A model generated the notes under the pieces. It had not been told where the DNA came from, searched no databases, and saw nothing but the letters and a program-made list of their open reading frames with translations. From Oehlia diaphana (taxonomy: Eukaryota > Glomeromycota > Glomeromycetes > Glomerales > Glomeraceae), in assembly GCA_003833135.1 (NCBI GenBank), contig QZLH01000199.1, positions 43,912 to 66,992 of the forward strand: a stretch of DNA of 23,081 nt, read 5' to 3'. The first letter of the stretch is position 1, and the number at the start of each line of letters is the position of its first letter. Of this stretch, positions 1 to 11,594 are shown piece after piece. A program made the position numbers and the translations under genes.

Positions 1-844
1 TTTTAGAAAAATTTTTTTTTTTTTTTTTTTTTAATATATTATTTATATACATGTATAATTTATACTGTATTTTTATATTCTATAGTATTTATATATACAT
101 ATATATTAATTATTATTATTATTATTTTTTTTTTTTTTACTTTTTCTCCTTTTTAAGTCAAATAAGTTCAAATATGTTTTTTTTTTAAGGATATAAGATT
201 TTAAGATTTACCAAGTAACTAAAATAAGTAAGATAACAAAGTAAGACAGAGTAACGTTTCAAATAGGGCCGAAGTATTACTAAAATATGAATATATCACG
301 TTTTTTTTTAAAAAATATATCATCCAATAAAAACAATTATATGTAAATCATGGACAAATTTGAATAAAATCTTTAAAAATTTTCTTCAAAGAATTCTAGT
401 AATTTCCTTTTTTGTGTAACTTTTCGAAATGATTCTTTTTAGTCCTGTGATTACGGTTTTTATGGTTTTTATTATATTTCTAGAAAATTTCATGAGTTCT
501 TGACTAATATTCGATCATCAAAAAGATTTACCATTACGTTACCCATTTTGTTATTTGACAATTTTCAAGCACGTATCAGCCTCAAATCCGATGGAGCTAA
601 CATCCGGTTGTTTCCGAACAGAAAAAAAAAAAATGGGATTAATAATTCTAATTAAAACTTGTAAATTCTAGGATTCTCTCGAATATTCAACGGAGTTAAT
701 GACTCACAAATGACGTAAGTATGCAGATAAATTCAATAACACTTTTTTTAAATTTTGTAATTTTATCATAGGTTCATAACTAATGAATGGATTTTTAATT
801 AAACTGTAATATAATATATGTGTTACTTTTAAATAAATAATAAA

Positions 845-907
845 TATATACATACATACATAAACATTATACATTATAATACATAATATATATATATATA
901 TATATAT
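845..907. repeat. CATA/TA microsatellite
   Basis: Short CATA-type repeats (ACATACATACATA) run into about ten uninterrupted TA dinucleotides ending near 907. It is a simple sequence repeat with no gene around it. Confidence 0.85.
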
Positions 908-1380
908 TGTGATATGATGTTGAAATTCAATTCATAAAAAAAAAGAGGTTATTCAAAAAAGTTACCTAAAAAAGGTGGTCGGAGTATTATAAGTATATAA
1001 ATTGCGTAGTAAACATTCAAACGGGAATTCGATTAAAGTAATCTAGGTATGCGCAAATAACTGACTCATTTAGCATGCATTTTAAAAATTGATTTACGTT
1101 ACATATTGTTGTTATTCTTTTTACTCATAATTACTACAAAAATTTTACCAAAAAAAAATCGGGTTTCTATTGGTTTTGTTCCAAAAGAAAATCCTTAATT
1201 CTGTGAAAATCTTGTGAAATTTCTTTTTTTACTTTCACCTAAGTTTTGTTATTGTTACAATAATTTTTTCGGAAAATTTTTCACGCTCGAGCCTATAGGT
1301 TATTGAAAATTGTAAGAGACCATGGAGGAAAATAACGAAGAAAAGAAGGGTGAGGAAATGGAATTTTTTTTTTTTTTTTT

Positions 1381-1450
1381 TTTTAGTAAACTGGGAAAAA
1401 AAGTAAATTTTTTTCAATGAGAAAAAAAAAAAGTTATTTTTATTTTATTT
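1381..1450 (+). repeat. Dispersed 70-bp repeat, copy 1 (poly-T bounded)
   Basis: A 70-bp core, TTTTAGTAAACTGGG followed by A7, GTAAA, T7, CAATGAG, A11 and GTTATTTTTATTTTATTT, is preceded by a T run (1364-1384). It matches 14239-14308 with only two substitutions by eye and identical homopolymer lengths inside the core. The other copy lies in the first intron of UFD2. Both copies have the same orientation and both are bounded by poly-T. It is either a short retroposed/transposed element or a family of intronic inserts; I do not recognise it. Confidence 0.75.
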
Positions 1451-1974
1451 CTTTTTTTATTTTATTTTATTATTTTTTTTCTTTGAAGAGAATAAGTTTT
1501 GAAACGAATTTTAAAAAAGGTGTGAAACATACCAAGAACCTTGCTAAGAAATAATTCCAAGACTAATCCTAAATAAGAAAACTGAGCAAAAATGGGCAAA
1601 TGACACATAAAAAAGATCAAAAAATCATACCCTAAATGATAACCGAATATGAAACATATATTCGGGCTTATTTCACTGTAATTACCTGTTATGTCACGTA
1701 GTAAAAGTAATAAAAGCAGTGATATCAAATTATGTTGAGGATCGGAGATTGCGGTTACCTAATTTGGTCTAATGAGTTCATTTTTTTTCAATTCAACCGG
1801 AGAAAGGAGTATTTTAATTATATATACTAATATATAAATATATATATGTACTTTTTGTATATAAATAGATGATTTTAAAGACTCTTTTCCCTTTTTTTTT
1901 TCTTTTTTTTCTTTAGCAAAAATTTGCTTTCCTCTAAAATCGAAAAAAAAGTAAAGAAATTTCGAAAAAAAAAA

Positions 1975-2673
1975 ATGCCGAAATCAAATTCAAAAAATTA
2001 TCTTAACGATAAACCTCAAACCCAAAATTCTCTCACTTCACCAACAACTTTAACAAATTCACAACCTACTTCGTTTCAAGTTTTGATGTCATATTATACT
2101 CCTTCAGTTACTTCTGGACCTCCTTATAATTTAACATTATCACTTCCCGTTTTATTACTTCCTAAATTAATGTCAAATGGATCACCTGAAAATTCTCAGA
2201 GTGCATTTACTTTATTTCTAATGGATTATATCGCAAAAATTAAGAAACAAAATTCAAATCAAAATCAACAATTAACTATAAGAGAAATAACATATTATGC
2301 TAGTAAAGAATGGAAATATCAACCTTCGAATGTTATTCGATTCTTCGAAGTCTTATCTTTGGCCTCCAAAGAACTTCATGAAAAATATCGTCCAAAGAGA
2401 AAATATGTCAAGATAAAAAACAACGAAAACAAAAAAGAATCAAAAATAAATCATACGATAAAAAATAATACTATAAATAATCCGATAATTAATCCGATAA
2501 TTAATCCGATAAATACGACAAAAAATACAACGATAAATACAACGATAAATACGACAATAGTTAATAATTCGATGCCAATTATACCTCCTACGAGCGTTAA
2601 CTCTTTTGACGTCGATTTCGAATTATATGATGAACCGAAAGAAGATGAAATATTTTTTTCATTATTTCCGTAA
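1975..2673 (+). CDS. HMG-box (MATA-HMG-like) DNA-binding protein
   Basis: Single-exon ORF of 232 residues. I chose the ATG at 1975, preceded by an A run; the open frame extends upstream to 1924 but contains no earlier ATG. Residues about 75-145 look like an HMG box of the fungal MATA type: SAFTLF at the start, an ITYYASKEWKY helix 2, and FFEVLSLASKELHEKY followed by the basic tail RPKRKYVK. Such proteins bind bent or AT-rich DNA in the nucleus and include mating-type and developmental regulators. The N-terminus (1-70) is Ser/Thr/Asn/Gln-rich. Residues 153-195 are a low-complexity Asn/Thr/Ile tract made by 12-bp in-frame tandem repeats. The C-terminus is acidic (FDVDFELYDEPKEDE) and might act as an activation region. 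Arbuscular mycorrhizal fungi carry many HMG genes of this sort, so a mating-type role cannot be inferred. Family call is good; the target is unknown. Confidence 0.85.
   Translation: MPKSNSKNYLNDKPQTQNSLTSPTTLTNSQPTSFQVLMSYYTPSVTSGPPYNLTLSLPVLLLPKLMSNGSPENSQSAFTLFLMDYIAKIKKQNSNQNQQLTIREITYYASKEWKYQPSNVIRFFEVLSLASKELHEKYRPKRKYVKIKNNENKKESKINHTIKNNTINNPIINPIINPINTTKNTTINTTINTTIVNNSMPIIPPTSVNSFDVDFELYDEPKEDEIFFSLFP
2481..2550 (+). repeat. 12-bp in-frame tandem repeats within the HMG-box gene
   Basis: Three units of TCCGATAATTAA (2481-2516, the last diverged) are followed after a short spacer by two exact units of ACAACGATAAAT (2527-2550). Each 12-bp unit encodes four residues (NPII and NTTI types), so copy-number changes keep the reading frame. 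Confidence 0.9.
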
Positions 2674-2804
2674 ATGAACTTGCAAGTTCTAAAAAAAATA
2701 AAATAAAATAAGATTATGAATAAGAAGAGTTAGATGTAATTGTACAATATAGAGATATAAATCGTAAACGGGCATTAAAAAAATATGTAAAATAGAAAAT
2801 AATA

Positions 2805-2835
2805 TGTATGTAATATGTATGTATGTATGTATGTG
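2805..2835. repeat. (GTAT)n microsatellite
   Basis: ATGTATGTAATATGTATG is followed by several uninterrupted GTAT units ending in TGTGACC. It is a simple sequence repeat. Confidence 0.85.
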
Positions 2836-2937
2836 ACCAAATATTCGATTTTTTTTTATATATATTAATTAAATAAAATACATCACAAATCACAAACAAA
2901 CTTTTTTACATGTAATGAACAAATTGTGTGTAATTTA

Positions 2938-2978
2938 CGCAGTATTGCGCAGTATTGCGCAGTTACTTGCGCAGTATT
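2938..2978 (+). repeat. Short tandem array of GCGCAGTATT
   Basis: Four head-to-tail units are seen: ACGCAGTATT, GCGCAGTATT, GCGCAGTTACTT and GCGCAGTATT. The GCGCAG core stands out against very AT-rich surroundings. It could be a repeated protein-binding site or a minisatellite seed. Confidence 0.8.
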
Positions 2979-3608
2979 TATGTACTATTTATATCAATTA
3001 AATGCATCCTTGTGAACTTCTATCGATCAGTTCTAAATGTGGAACAATCGTAAAAAATCAATACTGTATGTATATTATAATTATATTATAATAGTGGGAT
3101 GGTCATATAAAAATATATATGTTTGCTTTCATCTCTGACGTTTTTATACAATAACAATGCAATAATTATCTAACTAACTTTGCAGACTAAAAAAAAAAAA
3201 AAAAAATTTAAGATTTAAAGCTAATCTCAATCTCAATTCCTTAAATAGGCCAATAGATTCGCCTCAAATCTATATTAGGTCTGGCGCAAATTTTTACTAA
3301 ATAATAACTTTGGTCAGCTGACTTTCTTGTTGGTTGATAAGAAAATATGTTTTTTTGTTAATTTGTCATGTCAATTCGAGCATTTGGCGCTGGTCGCATC
3401 GCATTGCTTACGAATCATTTTTTTTTTCAAAATAGAAATTATCTTTAATATTGATAATCTGTTTTCATTGAAGTCAAGTTTATATCAAGTATTTTCTAAT
3501 GCATAAGATAAGATGTGCTACCAATTAGAGTCAACAGAACTATATATTACATATGCAATTTACATAACACATGGTTCAAAATTTTATGCAATTCAATTAT
3601 ATTTTCAT

Positions 3609-5851
3609 ATGATAATTCGTGTATTTTCGGTATTTTAGATAATTCATATATAAAGGATCATTCTTTCCCCTTTAAAAAAAAAAATAATAAATTTCATTAT
3701 TAGATTACTGTAAATGCTAGTTCGTATTATTTTATTTTTTTTATATATGTACATATATTTTTATTTTTAATAATATCATTTTTTATTTAATAGAATAAAA
3801 TTTTCACTATTATATCCTCAATAATATCCGCAGTAGTTATTCGGATATTACAGGTTTCTTATTTATGGATTCAAGTAAGCTATTTTTTTTTTTTTGAAAA
3901 TTTTTATTTTAAATCGATACTAAATATTATTATTTTAAATCGACTTAATTGATTTCCTAAATTTTATTATTTTAAATCAATTCTAAATTTTATTTCTCTT
4001 TTTCAAGAAATTGAGACGTAAAAAGACACCGGCGGAGATACTAAGGAATGAAATGCAACATGCGAAAACATACACAGAATGGCATAAAAAAGCACAAGAG
4101 TTAGACAAGTAAATATGTGATTTGTTTTTATTTTTATTCTTTTCTTTAAAAATAAAAAAATATATAAATATATATTAACGAGAAATTTCATTGATCATAG
4201 TCTTTTAGGTAAGCTAAATAGATCAAAGTGGTTTTTTCTGAGATTGTTTAATTTACTTTTTTTAAAAAATTTATTTTAGCAAATGATGAATGGAAACAAG
4301 ATCCGGCATCTCAATACTATGATTATATTATGATTAAAAAAAGATTGACTCATCTTAAAGACCTTCATGAAAGAAATGATGTTTTATCAATGATTTATAA
4401 TTTAAGATCAGGTCTTTTACGGAATTTGGGAGGTATAAACGATCCAAGATTATTTTGTAGATCATACTTAGGAACCAAAAGATTGATAGAAGATTATACA
4501 AAAGAGGTGGTAACGCAATTAGAATATATATCAGAAAAAGATTTCATAGATCTTCCACAATATTCAAAAATAGAATTTTTAAGTGATACCCGTCAATCAT
4601 TCGGTTGTACCGCTTTGGTATTATATGGTGGAGCAACATTTGGTTTATATCATTTAGGAGTTGTTAAAGCTTTAAATAAACATGGCTTATTACCTAGAAT
4701 TATTAGTGGTACAGCCATTGGAGCTTTGATAGCCGCTTTAGTTTGCATTAGAACTGATGATGAATTACCAAGTATTTTTGAAGAAGGTGGTGTAGATTTA
4801 GGTGCCTTTGATAAGAAAGGAAAGAAAGGAAATATAAAAAGGAAAATAAGTAGATTCTTAAAACATGGTAAATGATCTTTAAATAAAAAAAATTTATTTG
4901 GGTTCAAGACTTTATCGTTTAACTCTCATTCTTTTTTTTTTTTAAAAAAAAAACTAGGTTATTTTATGGACGTCAAAGTGTTAGAAGATTGTGTTAAAAG
5001 TAACGTTGGAGATCTCACATTTGAAGTAATTTATTAACTTATTCTATTATTCTTATTCTCTTTTTTAATTAAAAAATTCTTAAATCACCCTTTTATTTTA
5101 TATCTCTATATATAAAAAGGAAGCATACGCTAAAACAAAAAGGATCTTAAACATCACAGTATCATCAACTAGAAAATATGAAGTTCCTCAATTACTTAAC
5201 TATTTGACCGCACCTAACGTATTAATACGTAGTGCAGCTTGTGCTTCTACTGCTATGATGGGACTTTATGATAGTGTTGATTTGTTGGCCAAAGATAAAG
5301 CTGGAAAGATTGTGAAATGGGCTCCAACTGAAATTAAATGGAGAAAGTGGTCAGATACAGTTCCAACTGAGAGTGAATCTCCGTTGACAAGAATTTCAGA
5401 ATTGTTTAACGTCAATCATTTCATCGTCTCTCAAGCAAATCCGTATATCGCTCCTTTCATAGCAAAGGAACAATTTGGTAGTAATATATTGATCAAATGT
5501 GCTCATCTTTTTTCTACTGAATTTAGACACCGAATCAATCAACTTGGACATATGGGTTTACTTCCAAAGAATTTCCGAGGTTTGATTGATGAAAAGGTTT
5601 CGGGAAATGTTACCATTGTTCCTTATCTTACATTCTCGGTAAGTACAATATTTTTTTCACAATTTTTAATAAAAATTTAAATTGATAAATTCTCTCACTT
5701 TTTTTTTTAGGATTTTAAAACCCTGTTCTCTAATCCAAGTTATTCATCTTTGGACTATTGGATTTCGAAAGGAGAACAATCTACTTGGCCTATGTTGGCA
5801 CTAATAAGGAATAGATGTATAATTGAATTGGAACTTGACAGAAGTAAATAA
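3609..5851 (+). CDS. DUF3336/patatin-domain protein, Tgl3/4/5 lipase-like, probably catalytically impaired
   Basis: Exons: 3609-3629 (tentative), 3794-3874, 4008-4108, 4201-4208, 4280-4867, 4958-5025, 5120-5638, 5711-5851; about 508 residues. The tentative ATG gives MIIRVFS, then a hydrophobic segment (IFTIISSIISAVVIRIL), a DUF3336 region (about 35-180, with NDEWKQDPAS and GLLRNLGGINDPRLF) and a patatin domain from about 180. Family members hydrolyse triacylglycerol at lipid droplets and some acylate lysophospholipids. The oxyanion-type loop is present as YGGATFG (187-192), followed by HLGVVKAL. However, the GxSxG nucleophile elbow reads GTAIG, with Ala216 where Ser is expected, and the region of the Asp-Gly motif reads WSDTVP (Asp368-Thr369) just before SELFNVNHFIVSQ. 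The remaining fold landmarks (NYLTAPNVLI, KGEQSTWP, IRNRC) are intact, so the gene looks selected rather than decayed. It may be a pseudoenzyme or use altered chemistry. The first exon is uncertain. Confidence 0.9.
4201..4208 (+). other. 8-nt microexon of the patatin gene
   Basis: Direct joining of 4108 to 4280 gives an immediate in-frame stop. Inserting the 8 nt TCTTTTAG, which is preceded by ATAG and followed by GTAAGC, restores frame and yields DNLLANDEWKQDP, a well-formed DUF3336 start. It is flanked by introns of 92 nt and 71 nt. Confidence 0.85.
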
Positions 5852-6128
5852 TATGTTATTTATATTAATTATTGTTTCATCATAATACAATATATTAACT
5901 AATCATTTAATTTATTAATTGTTTATTTAAAAAGTTAATTTGAAATTGAAAGCGGAGCGTCCTTACTTTATTTATCTACATACTAACAAAGAGAATGGAA
6001 GAAAGCGCACAAAGTCTATTCACTAAATTAAATGAATAATTCAAAATTAGATATAACGCAAATGAATAATAAATAAAAAATAATATCTTAATTAGAAACA
6101 AATAATTACAAATAATTACTTTTTCAAT
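5852..6128. other. Convergent 3' flank between the patatin and Alb1-like genes
   Basis: A 277-bp AT-rich spacer lies between two convergent stop codons. It presumably contains both 3' UTRs. I see no ORF or structured RNA in it. Confidence 0.7.
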
Positions 6129-6596
6129 TTATTCCTGAATTGATTTCAAACGTTTCTTTTTATTCAATTTTTCTAATGATTTAGCAATTTTAATTTCTTC
6201 TTTTTCTTTAATGTTCAACGCTCGTTTTATGCCTTGTTCTCGTCTTTTTTTTGCTTTTGCTCGAAGTGGTTTTGGTTTCTTTTTGATTTTGTGAAGTAAA
6301 TTATCAGCACCTTTCCCTGTACATGATTACATAGGATTAATGGATTTATCTAACTTATCTAAAACACGTAATTAAAAAAAAAATTTCACAATACACTTCA
6401 ATAATGAAACTTACTTTCTTGTGAAGAAATAGACCATTTATCAATATTCATAGGTTTTGGAGGTGATGTTGGTTCATTATCAATTTCCATTTGCATTCTA
6501 TTTCGTTCTAAATCGTATTTCAAAAGAAAAAGGATTAGCTTTGAAAAAAAAGAATTTGTAAATCTTATAAAAAAACCACACACTTGGTTTACCCAT
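6129..6596 (-). CDS. Small basic protein, possibly Alb1-like ribosome biogenesis factor
   Basis: Exons on the minus strand, in order of translation: 6584-6596, 6415-6507, 6129-6316; 97 residues beginning MGKPKRNRMQMEIDNEP. The junctions (A|GTGTGT, A|GTAAGT; TTTAG|AA and TACAG|GG) keep frame. The first coding exon is only 13 nt. The N-terminal third is acidic and Pro-rich (MEIDNEPTSPPKPMNIDKWS). The C-terminal two thirds is a highly basic, probably helical stretch (LLHKIKKKPKPLRAKAKKRR, then EQGIKRALNIKEKEEIKIAKSLEKLNKK). The RAKAKKRREQG..RA....E..IKIAKS pattern resembles fungal Alb1, the partner of Arx1 on pre-60S particles in nucleus and cytoplasm, but short basic sequences match loosely. 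Gene reality is fairly sure; the family call is tentative (about 0.4). It is divergently arranged with VMA1. Confidence 0.75.
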
Positions 6597-7105
6597 CGCG
6601 ATTCACTATTAAAAAAAAAATAGAAAAAAAAATCAAAAATGATCGTCATCTAGGAAAGCACAAACTTTTCGGTTTTTGCCGATAAACTGATCATGGCGCA
6701 GTTTCAAATCTCAAAAATTCCTTTCCTTTTAATTCTTTGCATCAATGTTATTGCCTTATACACCCCTTTAACTCTTTCTTTCATATGCTTGTTTTTAAGA
6801 ATGTTTTTCCGGTCAAAACATGTTGATTAACTTGCCCTTGATTGATATAAAGATATGAATACGATGCGCGATCAGTTTAATATATGATCATATTTGCCGG
6901 TATCTAGATCTTTATTTTAACCAATCACAAATTCATAGATCTACTAGAAAATTTACCTTATGAAGTGATCAAGATTTTATAGATTTTACAATGATAATCA
7001 CATTAATCACATTTTGGTTAAAATTGAAATAACGAACCGTTACAACGAAAACGCCCTAGTTATACCTCTACGCCTTTTTCTTTCTCCAACTAATTAACTC
7101 AAGAG
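6597..7105. promoter_or_regulatory. Shared head-to-head upstream region (Alb1-like / VMA1)
   Basis: This 509-bp region separates two start codons pointing away from each other, so it must contain both promoters and 5' UTRs. It is less homopolymeric than other spacers. It contains an inverted pair of a motif with core GATCAGTTTA and an adjacent GCGC (6683-6699 and 6866-6879). That motif is a candidate for a shared regulatory site. Confidence 0.6.
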
Positions 7106-10271
<3,166 letters not shown>

Positions 10272-10544
10272 ATTGGATTTAATTAGTTGAAATAGTCACA
10301 TCTTTATAGGAAACTTTTATTTTATTTTTTTTTATTAATAAGTAGATAACTTAATTCTTTTCTTAATGTATTATTATTAGTACCAAATATAAACATATAT
10401 ATAATGAAACTGTTATTTATTTATTTTTATATTAAAGTATATTTTACTTTATTTAATATATTAAGTTTGATCATTAATAATTAGGAGAAAATTAAAGTAC
10501 TAAAATTATTATATTAAGAAATTATAAATGATTTTAATTTTAAT
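10272..10544. other. Convergent 3' flank between VMA1 and DPM3
   Basis: A 273-bp AT-rich spacer lies between convergent stop codons. It must hold both 3' UTRs; nothing else is seen. Confidence 0.7.
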
Positions 10545-10996
10545 TTAATCTATTGTGACACCTTTTGTTTTTAAATCGTCTTTTGCTATTTGAATTTCCT
10601 AAAAAAAAAAAAAAAAAAAAATATGTAAAATATTATATTAATTTGATATGAAAGAGTTGAGACATAATTAATTACCGCCATTAATTCGTGATAAGCATCT
10701 TCACAATCTCTGAATCTATAAACATGATATCCGATATTTCCAAGTGAATAAGCTCCAAATGACACAAGTACCCACCAAGGAAACTTTTTATGAATTATCA
10801 TCATATATAACACATCAATAAAGAATATATTATTAAAAAATTTATCATCAATATATCAAATATTTAAATTTTCTCTTACCACTGGTAAAATTTCTTCTTC
10901 TATTATTTGAGGAAGTGGAATTATTTTAAATAAGAAAATAAAATATGTTAACAAAATTATACCAAGAAATCTTGCAGTTTCTGTTGCTTTTGTCAT
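10545..10996 (-). CDS. DPM3: Dolichol-phosphate mannosyltransferase subunit 3
   Basis: Minus-strand exons in translation order: 10880-10996, 10676-10783, 10545-10598; 92 residues, the length typical of DPM3. The protein tethers and stabilises the catalytic DPM1 subunit in the ER membrane. The complex makes dolichol-phosphate-mannose for N-glycosylation, O-mannosylation and GPI anchors. Two membrane segments are visible: residues about 10-27 (FLGIILLTYFIFLFKIIPL) and about 41-58 (PWWVLVSFGAYSLGNIGY). They are followed by the family hallmark FRDCEDAYHELMAEIQIAKDDLKTKGV. The three exons join as LPV|FPWW and ELMA|EIQIA, all phase 0. DPM3 is found in fungi with a human-type DPM1 and is absent from Saccharomyces, whose Dpm1 anchors itself; its presence fits a filamentous or early-diverging fungus. 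Confidence 0.95.
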
Positions 10997-11594
10997 TTTA
11001 TTTATTTTTAAAACATTGATTAAGGGAATAAAAAAAAAAAATTTACCTTTTTTGTGTACATTTCATATAGGCATTAATGTTACACTTGTGCAATAATTAT
11101 TTTGTTCCCGATTGACAGGTTTATTATGAAAATGCCAATATGATAAAATATTTACGAATTATAACGATTATTACAAACTTTAAAATAAATATATGTAAAT
11201 TTTATGTATATTACAATAAAATTGGTTTTACTTGTAAAGCTTAAACTAGATCATCCATTTCACTCTCAAAATTTGCAAAAAATTTACAAAATATACAAAG
11301 TATATTCAGAAATATAATATTAACAAAATCAATTTTCAAATTTTCTTTATACATTTTTACAACTTTACTCGAATTCAATTCGTTACTTTACATATAATTC
11401 ATACAATAACGTTTATATTGTATAAATTCACGCTTGGATAATTTCGGCATACATTATATATGAATCGAATTAATTAAAGTTTAAATCAATTCTTTCAAAA
11501 ATGCATGAATTCTCCCCTAAATAATAAAATTTAAATCGATATTTAAAATTAAGGAAATGACGAAGTAGCAAAAATTAAAAAAATTTTTTTTTTC
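10997..11594. other. Intergenic spacer between DPM3 start and TLDc gene end
   Basis: This 598-bp AT-rich region holds the DPM3 promoter and the 3' region of the BTB-TLDc gene. On the minus strand a plausible acceptor (ATTATTTAG) at 11517 could add a short alternative last exon to the TLDc gene. I see no other gene. Confidence 0.65.

Larger units (their letters stand above)
1..1974. other. AT-rich intergenic region without a convincing gene
   Basis: This stretch is dominated by T and A homopolymers, with stop codons in all frames. It holds a (CATA)n/(TA)n microsatellite around 845-907, one copy of a dispersed 70-bp repeat (1381-1450) and pyrimidine tracts at 1889-1916 ending in CTTTAG just upstream of the HMG-box gene. 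That CTTTAG could be the 3' end of a 5'-UTR intron or simply promoter sequence. Short ORFs on the minus strand at 1235-1417 and 1462-1728 are rich in Lys, Phe and Leu encoded by the homopolymers and are not believable genes. A possible tiny spliced ORF beginning at 1322 is discussed under findings. Confidence 0.7.
2674..3608. other. Intergenic region with simple repeats
   Basis: No gene is visible. The stretch holds the 3' flank of the HMG-box gene, a GTAT-type microsatellite near 2805-2835, a small tandem array of GCGCAGTATT (2938-2978), an A tract at 3188-3206 and the upstream region of the patatin gene. A 62-codon ORF at 3515-3703 shows no protein-like features. Confidence 0.7.

Noticed and set aside
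256..1010. Similar words GGCCGAAGTATTACT (270s) and GGTCGGAGTATTATA (975s) as direct terminal repeats of an element
   Set aside because: The match is short and same-oriented, and flanks do not extend it convincingly.
1235..1728. Two minus-strand ORFs of 60 and 88 codons
   Set aside because: Composition is set by poly-T and poly-A tracts; one overlaps the dispersed repeat; no motif and no supporting splice structure.
3515..3703. 62-codon plus-strand ORF as first exon of the patatin gene
   Set aside because: Its frame does not join the 3794 exon sensibly and it has no family similarity; a short exon at 3609-3629 is a better though still tentative choice.
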